DNA of 54,911 nt from an uncultured bacterium (GTDB taxonomy: Bacteria; Bacillota_I; Bacilli_A; RF39; UBA660): the NCBI GenBank assembly GCA_949296605.1, contig CASFPB010000021.1, positions 1-54,911 on the forward strand. Direction: 5' to 3'. Shown here in pieces: positions 41,667-51,441 of the stretch. Below the pieces are notes generated by a model. That model worked only from the letters and a program-made list of their open reading frames with translations. It was not told the origin of the DNA and did not search any database. The position numbers and the translations under genes were made by a program. Each line of letters opens with the position of its first letter. The first letter of the stretch is position 1.

Positions 41667-43451
41667 ATGAAATTAAAAAGTGAAGTTGCTCCAAAAGGAA
41701 TGGAGTTTAAACCAACTGAATTTATTATTGGCGGAAAATATTCAACTATTATGACTGTCGTATCTTTTCCAAGAAATATTTCTCCAGGATTTTTATCAGA
41801 TATGACTAATATAGGTGGAGTTAAATTAGCAATTAAACATATTCCTATTGAATTTTCTGTTTTACAAAAAATGTTAAATAAAGAAATAGCAGATTTAAAA
41901 ATGCGATATCAAAGCGAAAAAGATCAAACAATGCAAGAAAGAATAAGGCAAGATTATGAATCTTTGGAACAATTTATTCAAATGCTTGCTGCAACACAAG
42001 CAAGAATATTTGACTTTCAAATGCATTTGTTAATAACAGCAAATAATAAAGAAGAATTAGAACTTAAAAAAATTCAAGTTAGAAGTTATTTGGATGCTTT
42101 AGGAATGCGAGCAGTTTCGTTAATGTTTGAACAAGAAAAAGCATTAAAGTCAATTATTCCAATTTTTCCACCACAAGATATTGAACAACGTATTGGGACA
42201 CCAATTCCTTCTGTAACTGTTGCTGCTATGTATCCTTTTGTATTTGACAGTATTAAAGATCCTGGAAATTCTACATTACTTGGCGTTGATATATCTGGAG
42301 GAGTAATATTATTTAATCAATTTTTATATCAAATCCGTAAAGAAAATAATCGTAATAATGCAAATATTATTTTGCTTGGTATGTCTGGTAGTGGTAAATC
42401 TACTGCTGCAAAAATTTTATTGAGAACACATATTAGAAATGGTTTTAAAATAGTATGTGTTGATCCAGAAGGCGAATTAGAAGAAATGACTAATTCTTTT
42501 GGAGGAGATTTTATTGACCTTGGAAAAGGTGGAGAATTTGGTATGGTTAATCCACTTGAAATAGTAATTGATGCTGATGAAGAAGAAATTTCCCAAGGTT
42601 TAGGTTATACTGTTTTAACAAGGACTTTACAACAAGTTAAAGCTTTTATGAAATATTATTCTCCAAGTATTGAAGAAGATGTTCTTACAATGTTTAGTGA
42701 AGTGTTGCAAGATACTTACAAAAGATATAAAATTGATTATAATACAGATTTTACTAAATTAACTAGCAATGATTTCCCAACTTTTGATGATGTTTATGCC
42801 ACTATTAAAGGAAGACTTTTATCTATGACTGATGCAACACATGAGCGTGATGTCATGGAAAGGTTAGAATTAAAAATAAGACCTTTGGTAAAAGAACTTA
42901 GATATTATTTTACGGGGCATACAACTTTATCAATAGAAAGTGACTTTATTGTGTTTAATATTAAAGAGTTAATGAATAGTGATGAAAATATTAAAAATGC
43001 ATTATTTTTCAATATTTTAAAATATGCATGGGGTTTATGTTTGGATAAGAATGTTAATACTGTTATGATGGTTGATGAAGCTCACGTTTTACTGGCTGGA
43101 CATAATGAATTAGGTGCTGAATTTTTAGCTCAAATTCAAAGACGTAGTAGAAAATATAATACTGGAACTATAATAATAACTCAACAACCAACAGATTTTG
43201 CTGCTCCAAATATAATAACTCATGGTAAAGCAATATTTGATAATGCTTCTTATTATTTAGTTATGGGTTTAAGAAAACAAGCAGTGGAGGATTTGTCTAA
43301 ATTAATTGATTTAAATGAAGCTGAAAAGGAGCAAATTAAATATTATAATCAAGGTGATGCGCTATTTGTTTGTGGTAATAAAAGAATGCGTATTCAAGTA
43401 GTTTTAACTCAAGAGGAACTTGATTCATTTGGTTCTGGTGGAGGTTATTAG
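41667..43451 (+). CDS. VirB4-like T4SS ATPase
   Basis: A 594 aa protein. Walker A is LLGMSGSGKSTAAK (near 235-245), Walker B VMMVDEAHVLL (near 465), with EFLAQIQRRSRKYN and IIITQQPTDF following. The N-terminal 180 residues hold coiled-coil ADLKMRYQSEKDQTMQERIR. VirB4 powers assembly and substrate transfer. Joined to the preceding ORF it would be about 780 aa, a normal VirB4 length. Confidence 0.92.
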   Translation: MKLKSEVAPKGMEFKPTEFIIGGKYSTIMTVVSFPRNISPGFLSDMTNIGGVKLAIKHIPIEFSVLQKMLNKEIADLKMRYQSEKDQTMQERIRQDYESLEQFIQMLAATQARIFDFQMHLLITANNKEELELKKIQVRSYLDALGMRAVSLMFEQEKALKSIIPIFPPQDIEQRIGTPIPSVTVAAMYPFVFDSIKDPGNSTLLGVDISGGVILFNQFLYQIRKENNRNNANIILLGMSGSGKSTAAKILLRTHIRNGFKIVCVDPEGELEEMTNSFGGDFIDLGKGGEFGMVNPLEIVIDADEEEISQGLGYTVLTRTLQQVKAFMKYYSPSIEEDVLTMFSEVLQDTYKRYKIDYNTDFTKLTSNDFPTFDDVYATIKGRLLSMTDATHERDVMERLELKIRPLVKELRYYFTGHTTLSIESDFIVFNIKELMNSDENIKNALFFNILKYAWGLCLDKNVNTVMMVDEAHVLLAGHNELGAEFLAQIQRRSRKYNTGTIIITQQPTDFAAPNIITHGKAIFDNASYYLVMGLRKQAVEDLSKLIDLNEAEKEQIKYYNQGDALFVCGNKRMRIQVVLTQEELDSFGSGGGY

Positions 43452-43468
43452 TTTTTTAAGGTGATATA

Positions 43469-45184
43469 ATGCGTAGAAGAAGTGATAGTAATAATAAATT
43501 ATTATATGATCCTAATCAAAGAATGCAACAGCGATTAGGAACTTTTTCTATGGATGAAAATAGTGAAGAGGAAATAGATGATGAAGAAGTAAAATCAGAT
43601 GTAGAAGATCTTAGTGAAAATAATGAAAATTATGAGAATAATCCAAATAGTTCATCTGGTAATAATGATGTAGATACTTCTAATAATGATGAAAATAATA
43701 ATCAAGGTTTAGTAAAAACTGCTACAAAAATTGGAACACAACAACTAGGAAACCAAGTAAAAAATGTGGTTGGTAATGTAGCTAGTAAAGTAGCTTTGAA
43801 AATAGGCGCGTTCATAGCTGCTAATCCATGGGTTTTATTGATAATTGGTGGAGCAGCTGCATTATTTCTTTTGATAATAATTTTTGCTAGTCTTACTGAT
43901 GAGAATACTGGAAATTTGAGTGGCCAATATGGTATTGCTAGTTCGTCATGTAATACTTCTTCTGATGAGGCAAATTTAATAACTTTTATAGTTAATTTTG
44001 AAGGCGCTACTGAATCTTGTGACGGTGGAAATGGATATAAGGCTGTAAATATAGGTGATGGTGCTATTACTGCTGGTAGTGGGATTACTAATGCTGCTTT
44101 AGGTATGGCAACTGAGTTTATTGAACAAAATAATTTTCAACAATATTTTAGGCGTAATAATAGTGGTGTTTACTATATGAGTATAGGAGATTGTATTCCT
44201 AAATCTGTAATGGATAAAATTACAATTTATGTTATTGAAAGTAAATATGCTTCTACTATTGACGATATTAGTGCAAAATATAACATAACTTTAACTCAAT
44301 ATCAAAAAGATGCAATAACTTCTTTTAATTATAATTTAGGTTCGGGATATACTGAGGATCTTATTAAAGCTTATGCTGATGGTGGGTATGAAGGTTTATG
44401 GAATGAAATGAGCAAATACGTTAATGCTAATATGAATGGTCAAATTCAAGCATTAGATGGCTTAAAAAAACGTAGAAAAGCTGAGTTTGCTTTGTTTGTT
44501 ACTGGAGATTATACCGATCAAGGGTTGTTTTATAGTAGAGATTTAAGCAATTATAATGATTATGATTCCGAAGGTGTTATGTCAAGAGAAGCTGTTTGTT
44601 CTGGTGCTAGTGAAAGTGGACTTGAGGTTACCCCAGATGGTTATATTGCTAGATTAACTCGTCCTTTAAGATCTAATAGTTATTTTTATGATCAAAGTTC
44701 ATCGCAGCAACTTGCTTATACTGATTATGAAGGTGAATGCTCTTGGTATGCTGGACATAGAGCAAAAGAGATTCTAGCTACAATGGGAATCGATAAACAA
44801 TGGAATTCTATGCCTAATGGAAATGCCTATTGTAGTGTAGCAGAAGTCAATAACGGAACTTTTAGAAAATCTACAAATGTTAATGAACCTAAAGTTGGTG
44901 CTTTAATTTCGTGGACTGGTGGTGAATATGGGCATGTAGCAGTAGTAGAACAAGTTAATAGTGATGGTTCAATTGTAATTTCTGAGGCTTCTATTAGCAA
45001 TGGAATTGTTCCGGATCGTGCAACTCTTCATAATTGGTATGATTCAATGGGGGGAACTAGATTAGCAAGAAAATATAATTGTGAAGGTAACGGGAAAGGT
45101 TGCTTTAAAACTACTACTATATCAAAGGATCGTATTAATGGTTATGTAGGTGCATTTGGTTGTTATATTTATTTAATAGATTGA
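43469..45184 (+). CDS. Bifunctional VirB1-like hydrolase: GH24 lysozyme plus CHAP
   Basis: A 571 aa protein. The cytosolic N-terminus is acidic and Asn-rich, followed by one membrane helix (about 129-147). A phage-type lysozyme domain (about 165-350) has FIVNFEGATES with the catalytic Glu and GDGAITAGSGIT, closing LDGLKKRRKAEFALF. A CHAP domain (about 415-565) has the Cys in YEGECSWYAGH and the His in GGEYGHVAVVE. Conjugation systems use such muramidase/endopeptidase pairs to open the wall. Several Cys are present outside. Confidence 0.88.
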   Translation: MRRRSDSNNKLLYDPNQRMQQRLGTFSMDENSEEEIDDEEVKSDVEDLSENNENYENNPNSSSGNNDVDTSNNDENNNQGLVKTATKIGTQQLGNQVKNVVGNVASKVALKIGAFIAANPWVLLIIGGAAALFLLIIIFASLTDENTGNLSGQYGIASSSCNTSSDEANLITFIVNFEGATESCDGGNGYKAVNIGDGAITAGSGITNAALGMATEFIEQNNFQQYFRRNNSGVYYMSIGDCIPKSVMDKITIYVIESKYASTIDDISAKYNITLTQYQKDAITSFNYNLGSGYTEDLIKAYADGGYEGLWNEMSKYVNANMNGQIQALDGLKKRRKAEFALFVTGDYTDQGLFYSRDLSNYNDYDSEGVMSREAVCSGASESGLEVTPDGYIARLTRPLRSNSYFYDQSSSQQLAYTDYEGECSWYAGHRAKEILATMGIDKQWNSMPNGNAYCSVAEVNNGTFRKSTNVNEPKVGALISWTGGEYGHVAVVEQVNSDGSIVISEASISNGIVPDRATLHNWYDSMGGTRLARKYNCEGNGKGCFKTTTISKDRINGYVGAFGCYIYLID

Positions 45185-45191
45185 GGTGAAT

Positions 45192-45986
45192 ATGAAAAAA
45201 GTAATTTTATTAATTGTTTGTATAATAATTTTGAGTGGGTGTTCTGTTGAATATAATTTAACAATAGATGAATTTTTTACTGAAGATATATTAATTTTTA
45301 CTGATGATTTAAGCAATTTAGATGTTAATCAAGAAGATTATTATAATAAATCTTATAGAGCACTATTTAGTGATATGCTAAATACTAATATTATGGCTTA
45401 TTATAATGATGAAAATTTTGATCCTTATGGTGAAGGAATACAAACTAATGTTAAGTATTATAATAAAAAATTAATAAATAATAATTCTATGTATGGTGTT
45501 AATTATAACTTTGATTTTGATTATAATAATTTTTATAGATCCAATGCTATAAAAGCATGTTTTAATGAAATAAATGTATCAAAATATGAAGATATTTATA
45601 CATTAAAAACTAATAATAAATGTAAGTTGTTTGATACGTATCCTTTACTTGATAATATAAAAATAATTATTAATACAGATTTTGACATAATTTATAATAA
45701 TGCTGATTTTTCTAGTGATGGTATTTATACATGGGTCATAGATAGGAATAATTATTCTAATAAAAGTATTAACATTAGTTTTGATACTGTTACAGATAAT
45801 TTAGATGACTTTAATCCTGAGGATGATAATGAGATTCCTGATGATGAAAATGAGTCACCAGATGATAATAGTGATACTTTGGATAATCAACAAAGTAAAA
45901 ATCATATATTAATTATTTTATTAGTTGTATCATTATTTTTTGTTGGATTAATAATAATTATTGTAGTTAAAAGAAAAAAGTTATAG
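45192..45986 (+). CDS. Lipoprotein with C-terminal membrane helix, T4SS-associated
   Basis: A 264 aa protein with a lipoprotein signal (KVILLIVCIIILSGCSVEYN, lipobox LSGC), an Asn/Tyr-rich exported domain with two more Cys, an acidic Pro-containing stalk and a C-terminal helix (about 241-261) ending in Lys/Arg. Both ends are membrane-tethered. Not recognised beyond this; the position suggests a T4SS accessory. ATG 45192 follows GAGGTG. Confidence 0.6.
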   Translation: MKKVILLIVCIIILSGCSVEYNLTIDEFFTEDILIFTDDLSNLDVNQEDYYNKSYRALFSDMLNTNIMAYYNDENFDPYGEGIQTNVKYYNKKLINNNSMYGVNYNFDFDYNNFYRSNAIKACFNEINVSKYEDIYTLKTNNKCKLFDTYPLLDNIKIIINTDFDIIYNNADFSSDGIYTWVIDRNNYSNKSINISFDTVTDNLDDFNPEDDNEIPDDENESPDDNSDTLDNQQSKNHILIILLVVSLFFVGLIIIIVVKRKKL

Positions 45987-46040
45987 TTGTTTAAATATTC
46001 TAAAGTATTGTATAATATTTAGTGGAAGGAGATTATAAAA

Positions 46041-48392
46041 ATGAAATTTAAAGTTGAGCCAAAAGACTTTTTATTATTTTGTTTGTATTGCGGATTATTA
46101 TTATATTTATGCTCTATCGCTGTATTAAATATTGATTCTTTAGCTCATAATGGTTCTTTTTATGGTCTTTTACCTTTTAAAGCTTTTACTAGTTATTATT
46201 TACCAATAACTTTAATGGTTTTTATAGGTGCATTAATAGCAATATTTACTAGTGTTTCTTCTTACATATTTAAAAAAGACAAAGGATCAGGATTTGGTTT
46301 AAAAATTAAAGAAAAATCAAGCGATGGTTATTCAAAGTGGGCGAAAGAAAAGGATATAAAAAATCAAAGTAAGGTAGTAAAGGTTTCTCCATTTAGTGAA
46401 ACTGTAGAAGCAGCAGGAATTCCTTTGATTAATAATGGAAAAGAAATTTGGGTTGATAATGGTGAATATCATAATTTAGTAATTGGATCTACCGGTAGTG
46501 GTAAAACAGAAACTATAGTTAAACCGATGGTAAATCTACTTGCTAAAAAAGGGGAAAGTATGGTTATTACTGACCCTAAAGGTGAAATTTATAAATATAG
46601 TGCTACTTATTTAAAAAAACAAGGATACAAAATTATTGTTTTGAATTTTCGTGAGCCGTTGCATGGTAATTCTTGGAATCCTTTAACTTTACCTTATAAA
46701 TATTATACTGGTGGTAACCAAGATAAAGCAATTGAGTTATTAAATGACGTTGCTTTAAACATTTTGTATGATTCTAGTAATAAGTCTGAATCAGATTTCT
46801 GGGAAAAATCTGCTGCTGACTATTTTTCTGGATTGGCTTTGGGATTGTTTGAGGACGCTAAAGAAAGAGAAGTTAATTTAAATAGTATAAATTATATGAG
46901 TGCTGTTGGTGAAGAAAGATATGCAACAAGTAATTATATTAAAGAATATTTTGGTTTAAAGGGAGAGAAATCTACTCCGTATATTTTTGCAACCAGTACA
47001 ATTAATGCTCCGAATGATACTAAAGGTGGATTACTTGCAACTTTTAGACAAAAAATAAGAAATTTTTCTACCGGTGAAGCTTTGAGTGAAATGCTTTCTT
47101 ATAGTGATTTTAATATGCGTGATATCGGTAATGGTAAAACCGCTGTTTTTATGATTATTCATGATGAAAAGAAAACTTATCATAGTTTGATGACTATTTT
47201 TATTAAACAATGTTATGAAACTTTAATAGATGTTGCTCAAGAAAATGGTGGAAAATTACCATATAGAACAAATTTTATTTTGGATGAATTTGCAAATATG
47301 CCACCACTTAAAGATGTTGATGCTATGGTATCTGCCGCAAGAAGTCGTGATATTAGATTTACATTTATTATTCAAAACTTTGCTCAATTAAATGATGTTT
47401 ATGGTGATAATGTTGCTGAAATTATTAAAGGTAATTGTGGTAATTTAGTTTATTTAATAAGTACTGAAATGAAGGCTTTAGAAGAAATCAGTAAAATGTG
47501 TGGAGAAGTAAAAATTACTGATGATAAAGATAAAAATGCAACTAGACCTCTAATAAGTGTAACTGATTTACAAAAAATGAAGTTATTTGAAGCTATTATT
47601 AAAAGACTTAGAACTGATCCTTTTAGAACTAAATTGCAACCTGATTTTTTAATGAATTGGGGAATTGAGAGAAAGGATGAACCATATCCTCAAAGAGTAA
47701 AACAAGAAGTAGAAATCTTTGATTTGAAAAAGTTTGTTACTGAAGAAAAAAGTAAGAAAATGGCTAATTCTAGTAATATGCAATTTAAAAATCCTAATCC
47801 ATTTAAACCTAATATAGACAATACTTTTGGAGGTTTTAGTAGTGTTAATACTAATTCTTTTGGCTCTAAAGATAGTTTTAATTCTTTAGATATTGATAGT
47901 ATGCTTAAAGACTTAGATAATAAATTTAAGGAACTAGATCGCCAAGAAGCTGAAAAGAAAAAAATGCAAAACTCTAGTTTTTTAAATAATTCCAATAATT
48001 TTGAAATTCCTAATTTAAAAAATGATGATATAGGGAATTTAAATCAATTTATTGGTAATCCCAAAACTAATGATTCAAATTTAAATATGTTTAATAATAA
48101 TTTAGATAATTATTTTAATAAAAATACAAATAATGGTGGTTTTTTAAATGATAATACCGAATTAAAAAAACAAGTTAAAGATAAAAATATTATTGATCCA
48201 TTTATTAGTAATTCTTTAAATAACATAAATAAGCAAAATAATAATGATGATGAATTAATTAACAATAACGTTCACATTAATGAAAAGAATAGTGATAAAC
48301 CTATAATACATGTTGATAATGACAGCAAAGTTATAGATGATAATGTAATTTCTGATGATGAATTTTTTGATGATTTTTTTGGAGATGATTAA
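46041..48392 (+). CDS. VirD4/TraG-like type IV coupling protein
   Basis: A 783 aa protein with two N-terminal helices (about 10-30 and 50-73), Walker A VIGSTGSGKTETIVKP (near 150), DPKGEIYKYSA, and Walker B NFILDEFANMPPLKD. The last 200 residues are Asn-rich, low-complexity and acidic, probably a substrate or partner-binding tail. Coupling proteins bring DNA or protein to the channel. It has its own TATAAT near 46010 and GGAAGGAG site. No relaxase gene is beside it. Confidence 0.92.
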   Translation: MKFKVEPKDFLLFCLYCGLLLYLCSIAVLNIDSLAHNGSFYGLLPFKAFTSYYLPITLMVFIGALIAIFTSVSSYIFKKDKGSGFGLKIKEKSSDGYSKWAKEKDIKNQSKVVKVSPFSETVEAAGIPLINNGKEIWVDNGEYHNLVIGSTGSGKTETIVKPMVNLLAKKGESMVITDPKGEIYKYSATYLKKQGYKIIVLNFREPLHGNSWNPLTLPYKYYTGGNQDKAIELLNDVALNILYDSSNKSESDFWEKSAADYFSGLALGLFEDAKEREVNLNSINYMSAVGEERYATSNYIKEYFGLKGEKSTPYIFATSTINAPNDTKGGLLATFRQKIRNFSTGEALSEMLSYSDFNMRDIGNGKTAVFMIIHDEKKTYHSLMTIFIKQCYETLIDVAQENGGKLPYRTNFILDEFANMPPLKDVDAMVSAARSRDIRFTFIIQNFAQLNDVYGDNVAEIIKGNCGNLVYLISTEMKALEEISKMCGEVKITDDKDKNATRPLISVTDLQKMKLFEAIIKRLRTDPFRTKLQPDFLMNWGIERKDEPYPQRVKQEVEIFDLKKFVTEEKSKKMANSSNMQFKNPNPFKPNIDNTFGGFSSVNTNSFGSKDSFNSLDIDSMLKDLDNKFKELDRQEAEKKKMQNSSFLNNSNNFEIPNLKNDDIGNLNQFIGNPKTNDSNLNMFNNNLDNYFNKNTNNGGFLNDNTELKKQVKDKNIIDPFISNSLNNINKQNNNDDELINNNVHINEKNSDKPIIHVDNDSKVIDDNVISDDEFFDDFFGDD

Positions 48393-48441
48393 TTTTAATT
48401 ATTCTCCTTTTTATTATTTTCATATTTTATATTGTGATAGT

Positions 48442-48696
48442 ATGAAAAAGTTAAATATTAATGAATATAATCCTAGTTTTGGTGTTTTAATAGATGTTCA
48501 ACATCCAGATGATTATTTAAAGAATCCTACTCTGGGTAGTATAAATATATATTCTGATAAGTTATTGATGAATTATAAAACTATACTAGATAAAAGTAAA
48601 AAGTATTTTATTGTATGTAATAAGGGGCATTTAAGTCAAAAAGTAGTTGCTATGTTAGAATATTTGGGTTATGATGTTACTCAAGTTATAAAATAA
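48442..48696 (+). CDS. Rhodanese-like single-domain protein
   Basis: An 84 aa protein with GVLIDVQHPDDYL, GSINIYSD and YFIVCNKGHLSQKVVAMLEY, where Cys in CNKGHLS is the active-site loop cysteine of rhodaneses (CxxGxxS). It is shorter than the usual 100 aa but complete in motifs. I choose ATG 48442 after gtgat; the frame is open upstream within the coupling-protein end. Likely a sulfur carrier. Confidence 0.78.
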   Translation: MKKLNINEYNPSFGVLIDVQHPDDYLKNPTLGSINIYSDKLLMNYKTILDKSKKYFIVCNKGHLSQKVVAMLEYLGYDVTQVIK

Positions 48697-48742
48697 TTTG
48701 GTATTTTATTTTCATTTATATTATACTAGTAATAGTGGTAAT

Positions 48743-49327
48743 ATGAAAGAAATGTTTGATAGCTTTTATTTATTTTTAACTAATTGTTTAAGTAATGCTG
48801 GAGTTTGGGCTCCGGTGTTTGCTTCTTTATTAATTGTTTTTGAATCTATACTGCCAATTTTACCGTTATTTGTTTTTATAACTATTAATTTTGTTTCTTT
48901 TGGTATTATTTGGGGTTTTATAATTTCTTGGATATGTACAGTATTAGGTTGTATATTAGCTTATTTTTTAGTTAAAAAATATTTTAGAACTTTAATTATA
49001 AAAAAAATCCATAATATTAATTTGTTAACTAAGTGTATGAATTATATAGAAAATATGTCTATTACTAACATAATGCTTATTCTTGCCATTCCATTTACAC
49101 CAGCTTTTATGATGAATATTGCTGCTGGGTTAGTAAATATGAATTTTAAAAAATTTGTTATTTCTATTTTTTTTAGTAAAATTTTCCTAGTTTATTTTTG
49201 GGGATTTGTTGGAACAAGCTTATTGGATAGTTTAAAAAATCCGAGTAGTCTTGTAACTGTTTTTATAATGTTGGTTGTTGCATATTTTATAAGTATAGTT
49301 ATTAAAAAAATTTTTAAGTTAACTTAA
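48743..49327 (+). CDS. TVP38/TMEM64 (DedA-like) membrane protein
   Basis: A 194 aa protein with about five helices. ESILPILPLFVFITINFVSF and CTVLGCILAYFLVKKYF then AIPFTPAFMMNIAAGL are the SNARE-associated/VTT signature regions. Members act in lipid scrambling or undecaprenyl-phosphate recycling. I choose ATG 48743; the frame is open to 48698. Confidence 0.85.
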   Translation: MKEMFDSFYLFLTNCLSNAGVWAPVFASLLIVFESILPILPLFVFITINFVSFGIIWGFIISWICTVLGCILAYFLVKKYFRTLIIKKIHNINLLTKCMNYIENMSITNIMLILAIPFTPAFMMNIAAGLVNMNFKKFVISIFFSKIFLVYFWGFVGTSLLDSLKNPSSLVTVFIMLVVAYFISIVIKKIFKLT

Positions 49328-49380
49328 TTAAAGGTTTGTAATTATATTTATAAATTGTTATAATTTATTTAGGTGATGTT

Positions 49381-50208
49381 GTGCAAAAATTTTTAGATAA
49401 TTATTTAGATAATTTTATAGCTGTAATTTTAATTATATTAGTTGCATGTATTTTAAATAAAGTAATTGATAGAATTATTGATAAAGCTATTAAAATAAAA
49501 AGAAAAAAGAATGTTACTACATTGTTGATGTTTGTAAAAAGAATTAAAAAAGTAGTTATATATTTACTAGCAATTTTAGTTTCCTTAACTCAATTTGATA
49601 TTTTTAATTCTTTTTCAGTTACTTTGTTATCTGGATTAGGAATAGGTTCTGTTGTTTTAGGTTTTGCTGCTCAAGAAAGTTTAAAAAATTTTTTTGGAAG
49701 TGTAGCTATTGTTTTGGGAAATCCTTATGAAGTAGGAGATTTTATTGAATGTATTGATAAAGGTGTAAGTGGAACTGTTGAAGATATTACGATGCGTCAT
49801 ACAATTATTAGAACAATTAATAATAGAAGAGTTATTATTCCAAATTGTGAAATGAATACTTATACTATTGAAAATTTTAATTATAGCGAAAATGAAAATG
49901 TTAAGCTTGTTGATTTTTCAATATCTTATGAATCGGATATAGATAAAGCTATTAATATTATTAAAGAAGAAATGAATAAATTATATCATCCAAATTCTAA
50001 GGGGAGAAATAAAGATGTTGAATTCCCAAAAGTTAGAGTTTCTGAATGGGGAGATTCTGGTATTATTTTAAGAGCTTGGGTATGGGGCAATAATAATAAT
50101 GATGTTTTTGAAAACACTTATAAATTACAATATTCTTTAAAAAAGAGATTTTCAAAAGAAGGTATAGAAATACCTTATCCTCATGTTCAAATTGTTGATA
50201 AAAAATGA
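49381..50208 (+). CDS. mscS: Small-conductance mechanosensitive channel MscS
   Basis: A 275 aa protein with three helices. The third, pore-lining one, runs through GLGIGSVVLGFAAQESLKNF, then the beta domain has GNPYEVGDFIECIDKGVSGT and NRRVIIPNCEMN. The length fits minimal MscS. It starts with GTG 49381 after ggtgat. A weak hairpin GATAT/GTATC with T6 follows (50207-50228). Confidence 0.92.
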   Translation: MQKFLDNYLDNFIAVILIILVACILNKVIDRIIDKAIKIKRKKNVTTLLMFVKRIKKVVIYLLAILVSLTQFDIFNSFSVTLLSGLGIGSVVLGFAAQESLKNFFGSVAIVLGNPYEVGDFIECIDKGVSGTVEDITMRHTIIRTINNRRVIIPNCEMNTYTIENFNYSENENVKLVDFSISYESDIDKAINIIKEEMNKLYHPNSKGRNKDVEFPKVRVSEWGDSGIILRAWVWGNNNNDVFENTYKLQYSLKKRFSKEGIEIPYPHVQIVDKK

Positions 50209-50312
50209 TATGGGTTTGTATCCTTTTTTGTGGATTATTTTAAGTTTTATTGTTCTTTTCGACAACAAATTGTAAAATTATATTATTATTAATTTATGCA
50301 TTTTTAATGATA

Positions 50313-50335
50313 TGTTATAATTTTTTATAGGAGGA
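50313..50335 (+). promoter_or_regulatory. Promoter and short leader of the zinc dehydrogenase gene
   Basis: TGTTATAAT at 50313-50321 is an extended -10, followed within a few bases by AGGAGG (50330-50335). The leader must be very short, a spacing seen at several genes here. Confidence 0.65.
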
Positions 50336-50341
50336 TTATAC

Positions 50342-51367
50342 ATGAAAGCAGTTGCAATAAAAGGGGTTAAAGAATTTGAAATAAAAGATATTAATGAACC
50401 TATTAGTGATGGGAAAAAAGTTATTATAGAAGTAAAAAAATCAGGTATTTGTGGTTCAGATATACATTATTGGGTAAACGGTGAGCCTAAGGGCTTAGTT
50501 ATGGGACATGAATTTGCAGGTGTTGTTTTAGATCCAGGAGATAGACTTGATTTAAATAAAGGAGATAGAGTTACTGCTTTACCAATATCTCCATGTGGAA
50601 AGTGTGAAGCTTGTCGAAATGGTGATGTTCAATTTTGCCCAGAAACTTGGAGTCATGCTGTTGGTTTATCTTTAGATAATCCAGGAGGATTAACTAGTAA
50701 AATAGCTGTTCGTAGTGATATGGTTATTAAAGTCCCTGATAATATGAAAGATGAAGAGGTTGCAATGGTTGAACCACTTGCTGTTGGGTTGCATGCTGCT
50801 CATTTAGGACGCATTGCTGTTGGTGATGATGTTTTAATTATTGGTGGTGGCATAATTGGTCTTGCATCTGCTGAGTTTGCTAAAAAAGAAGGGGCAAGTT
50901 ATGTTGCATTATCAGAAACTAATGAAGCTAGAGGGAAAAAAGCAGTTCAGTTAAAAGTTGCTGATGAATTTGTTAATGCTTTAGAAAGTGATTTACCGAA
51001 AAAATTATTAGAAAAAACTAATGGCGGTTTTGATGTAGTTATTGAATGTGTTGGTAATGATGCTGCTGTAAATAGTGCTTTTACAATGGTTAAACCTGGT
51101 GGAATTGTTGTTTTAGTTGGAGTTGCTACAAATGCAATACCTACTTATACTGTTATGGCAGTTATGAAAGAATTAGTTGTTCAAGGATCTATTGCTTATA
51201 CATATAATGAATTTAATTCATGTATTAATCTAATTGCTAATAAAAAGATTGATGCTATGAAATTTGTTGATGATGTTGTGTCTTTGGAAGAAGTTCAACA
51301 TGCTTATGAGAGATTAACTAGCGGATCTGATGCTGCTGTTAAGATATTAGTTGATCCTAATAAATAA
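50342..51367 (+). CDS. Zinc-dependent medium-chain dehydrogenase (alcohol/polyol type)
   Basis: A 341 aa MDR protein. Catalytic zinc: Cys in SGICGSDIHYW and GHE in MGHEFAGVV. Structural zinc: four Cys in CGKCEACRNGDVQFC. The Rossmann motif is VLIIGGGIIGLASAEFAKKE. Similar proteins oxidise sorbitol, butanediol or threonine with NAD(P); the substrate cannot be read from sequence. It stands alone between its own promoter and terminator. Confidence 0.9.
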   Translation: MKAVAIKGVKEFEIKDINEPISDGKKVIIEVKKSGICGSDIHYWVNGEPKGLVMGHEFAGVVLDPGDRLDLNKGDRVTALPISPCGKCEACRNGDVQFCPETWSHAVGLSLDNPGGLTSKIAVRSDMVIKVPDNMKDEEVAMVEPLAVGLHAAHLGRIAVGDDVLIIGGGIIGLASAEFAKKEGASYVALSETNEARGKKAVQLKVADEFVNALESDLPKKLLEKTNGGFDVVIECVGNDAAVNSAFTMVKPGGIVVLVGVATNAIPTYTVMAVMKELVVQGSIAYTYNEFNSCINLIANKKIDAMKFVDDVVSLEEVQHAYERLTSGSDAAVKILVDPNK

Positions 51368-51372
51368 TATAG

Positions 51373-51396
51373 ATGTGTTTAATACACATTTTTTTA
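51373..51396 (+). terminator. Terminator of the zinc dehydrogenase gene
   Basis: ATGTGT at 51373-51378 pairs with ACACAT at 51384-51389 around TTAAT, then a T run. Confidence 0.8.
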
Positions 51397-51441
51397 ATTT
51401 CTGCATATTTCTAAATATGATATAATGAAATTGGTGATTTT

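Noticed and set aside
41640-41670. Frameshift or nonsense mutation splitting virB4
   Set aside because: The second ORF has its own ATG and ribosome site at the exact junction, so a designed split is more likely; kept only as an observation.
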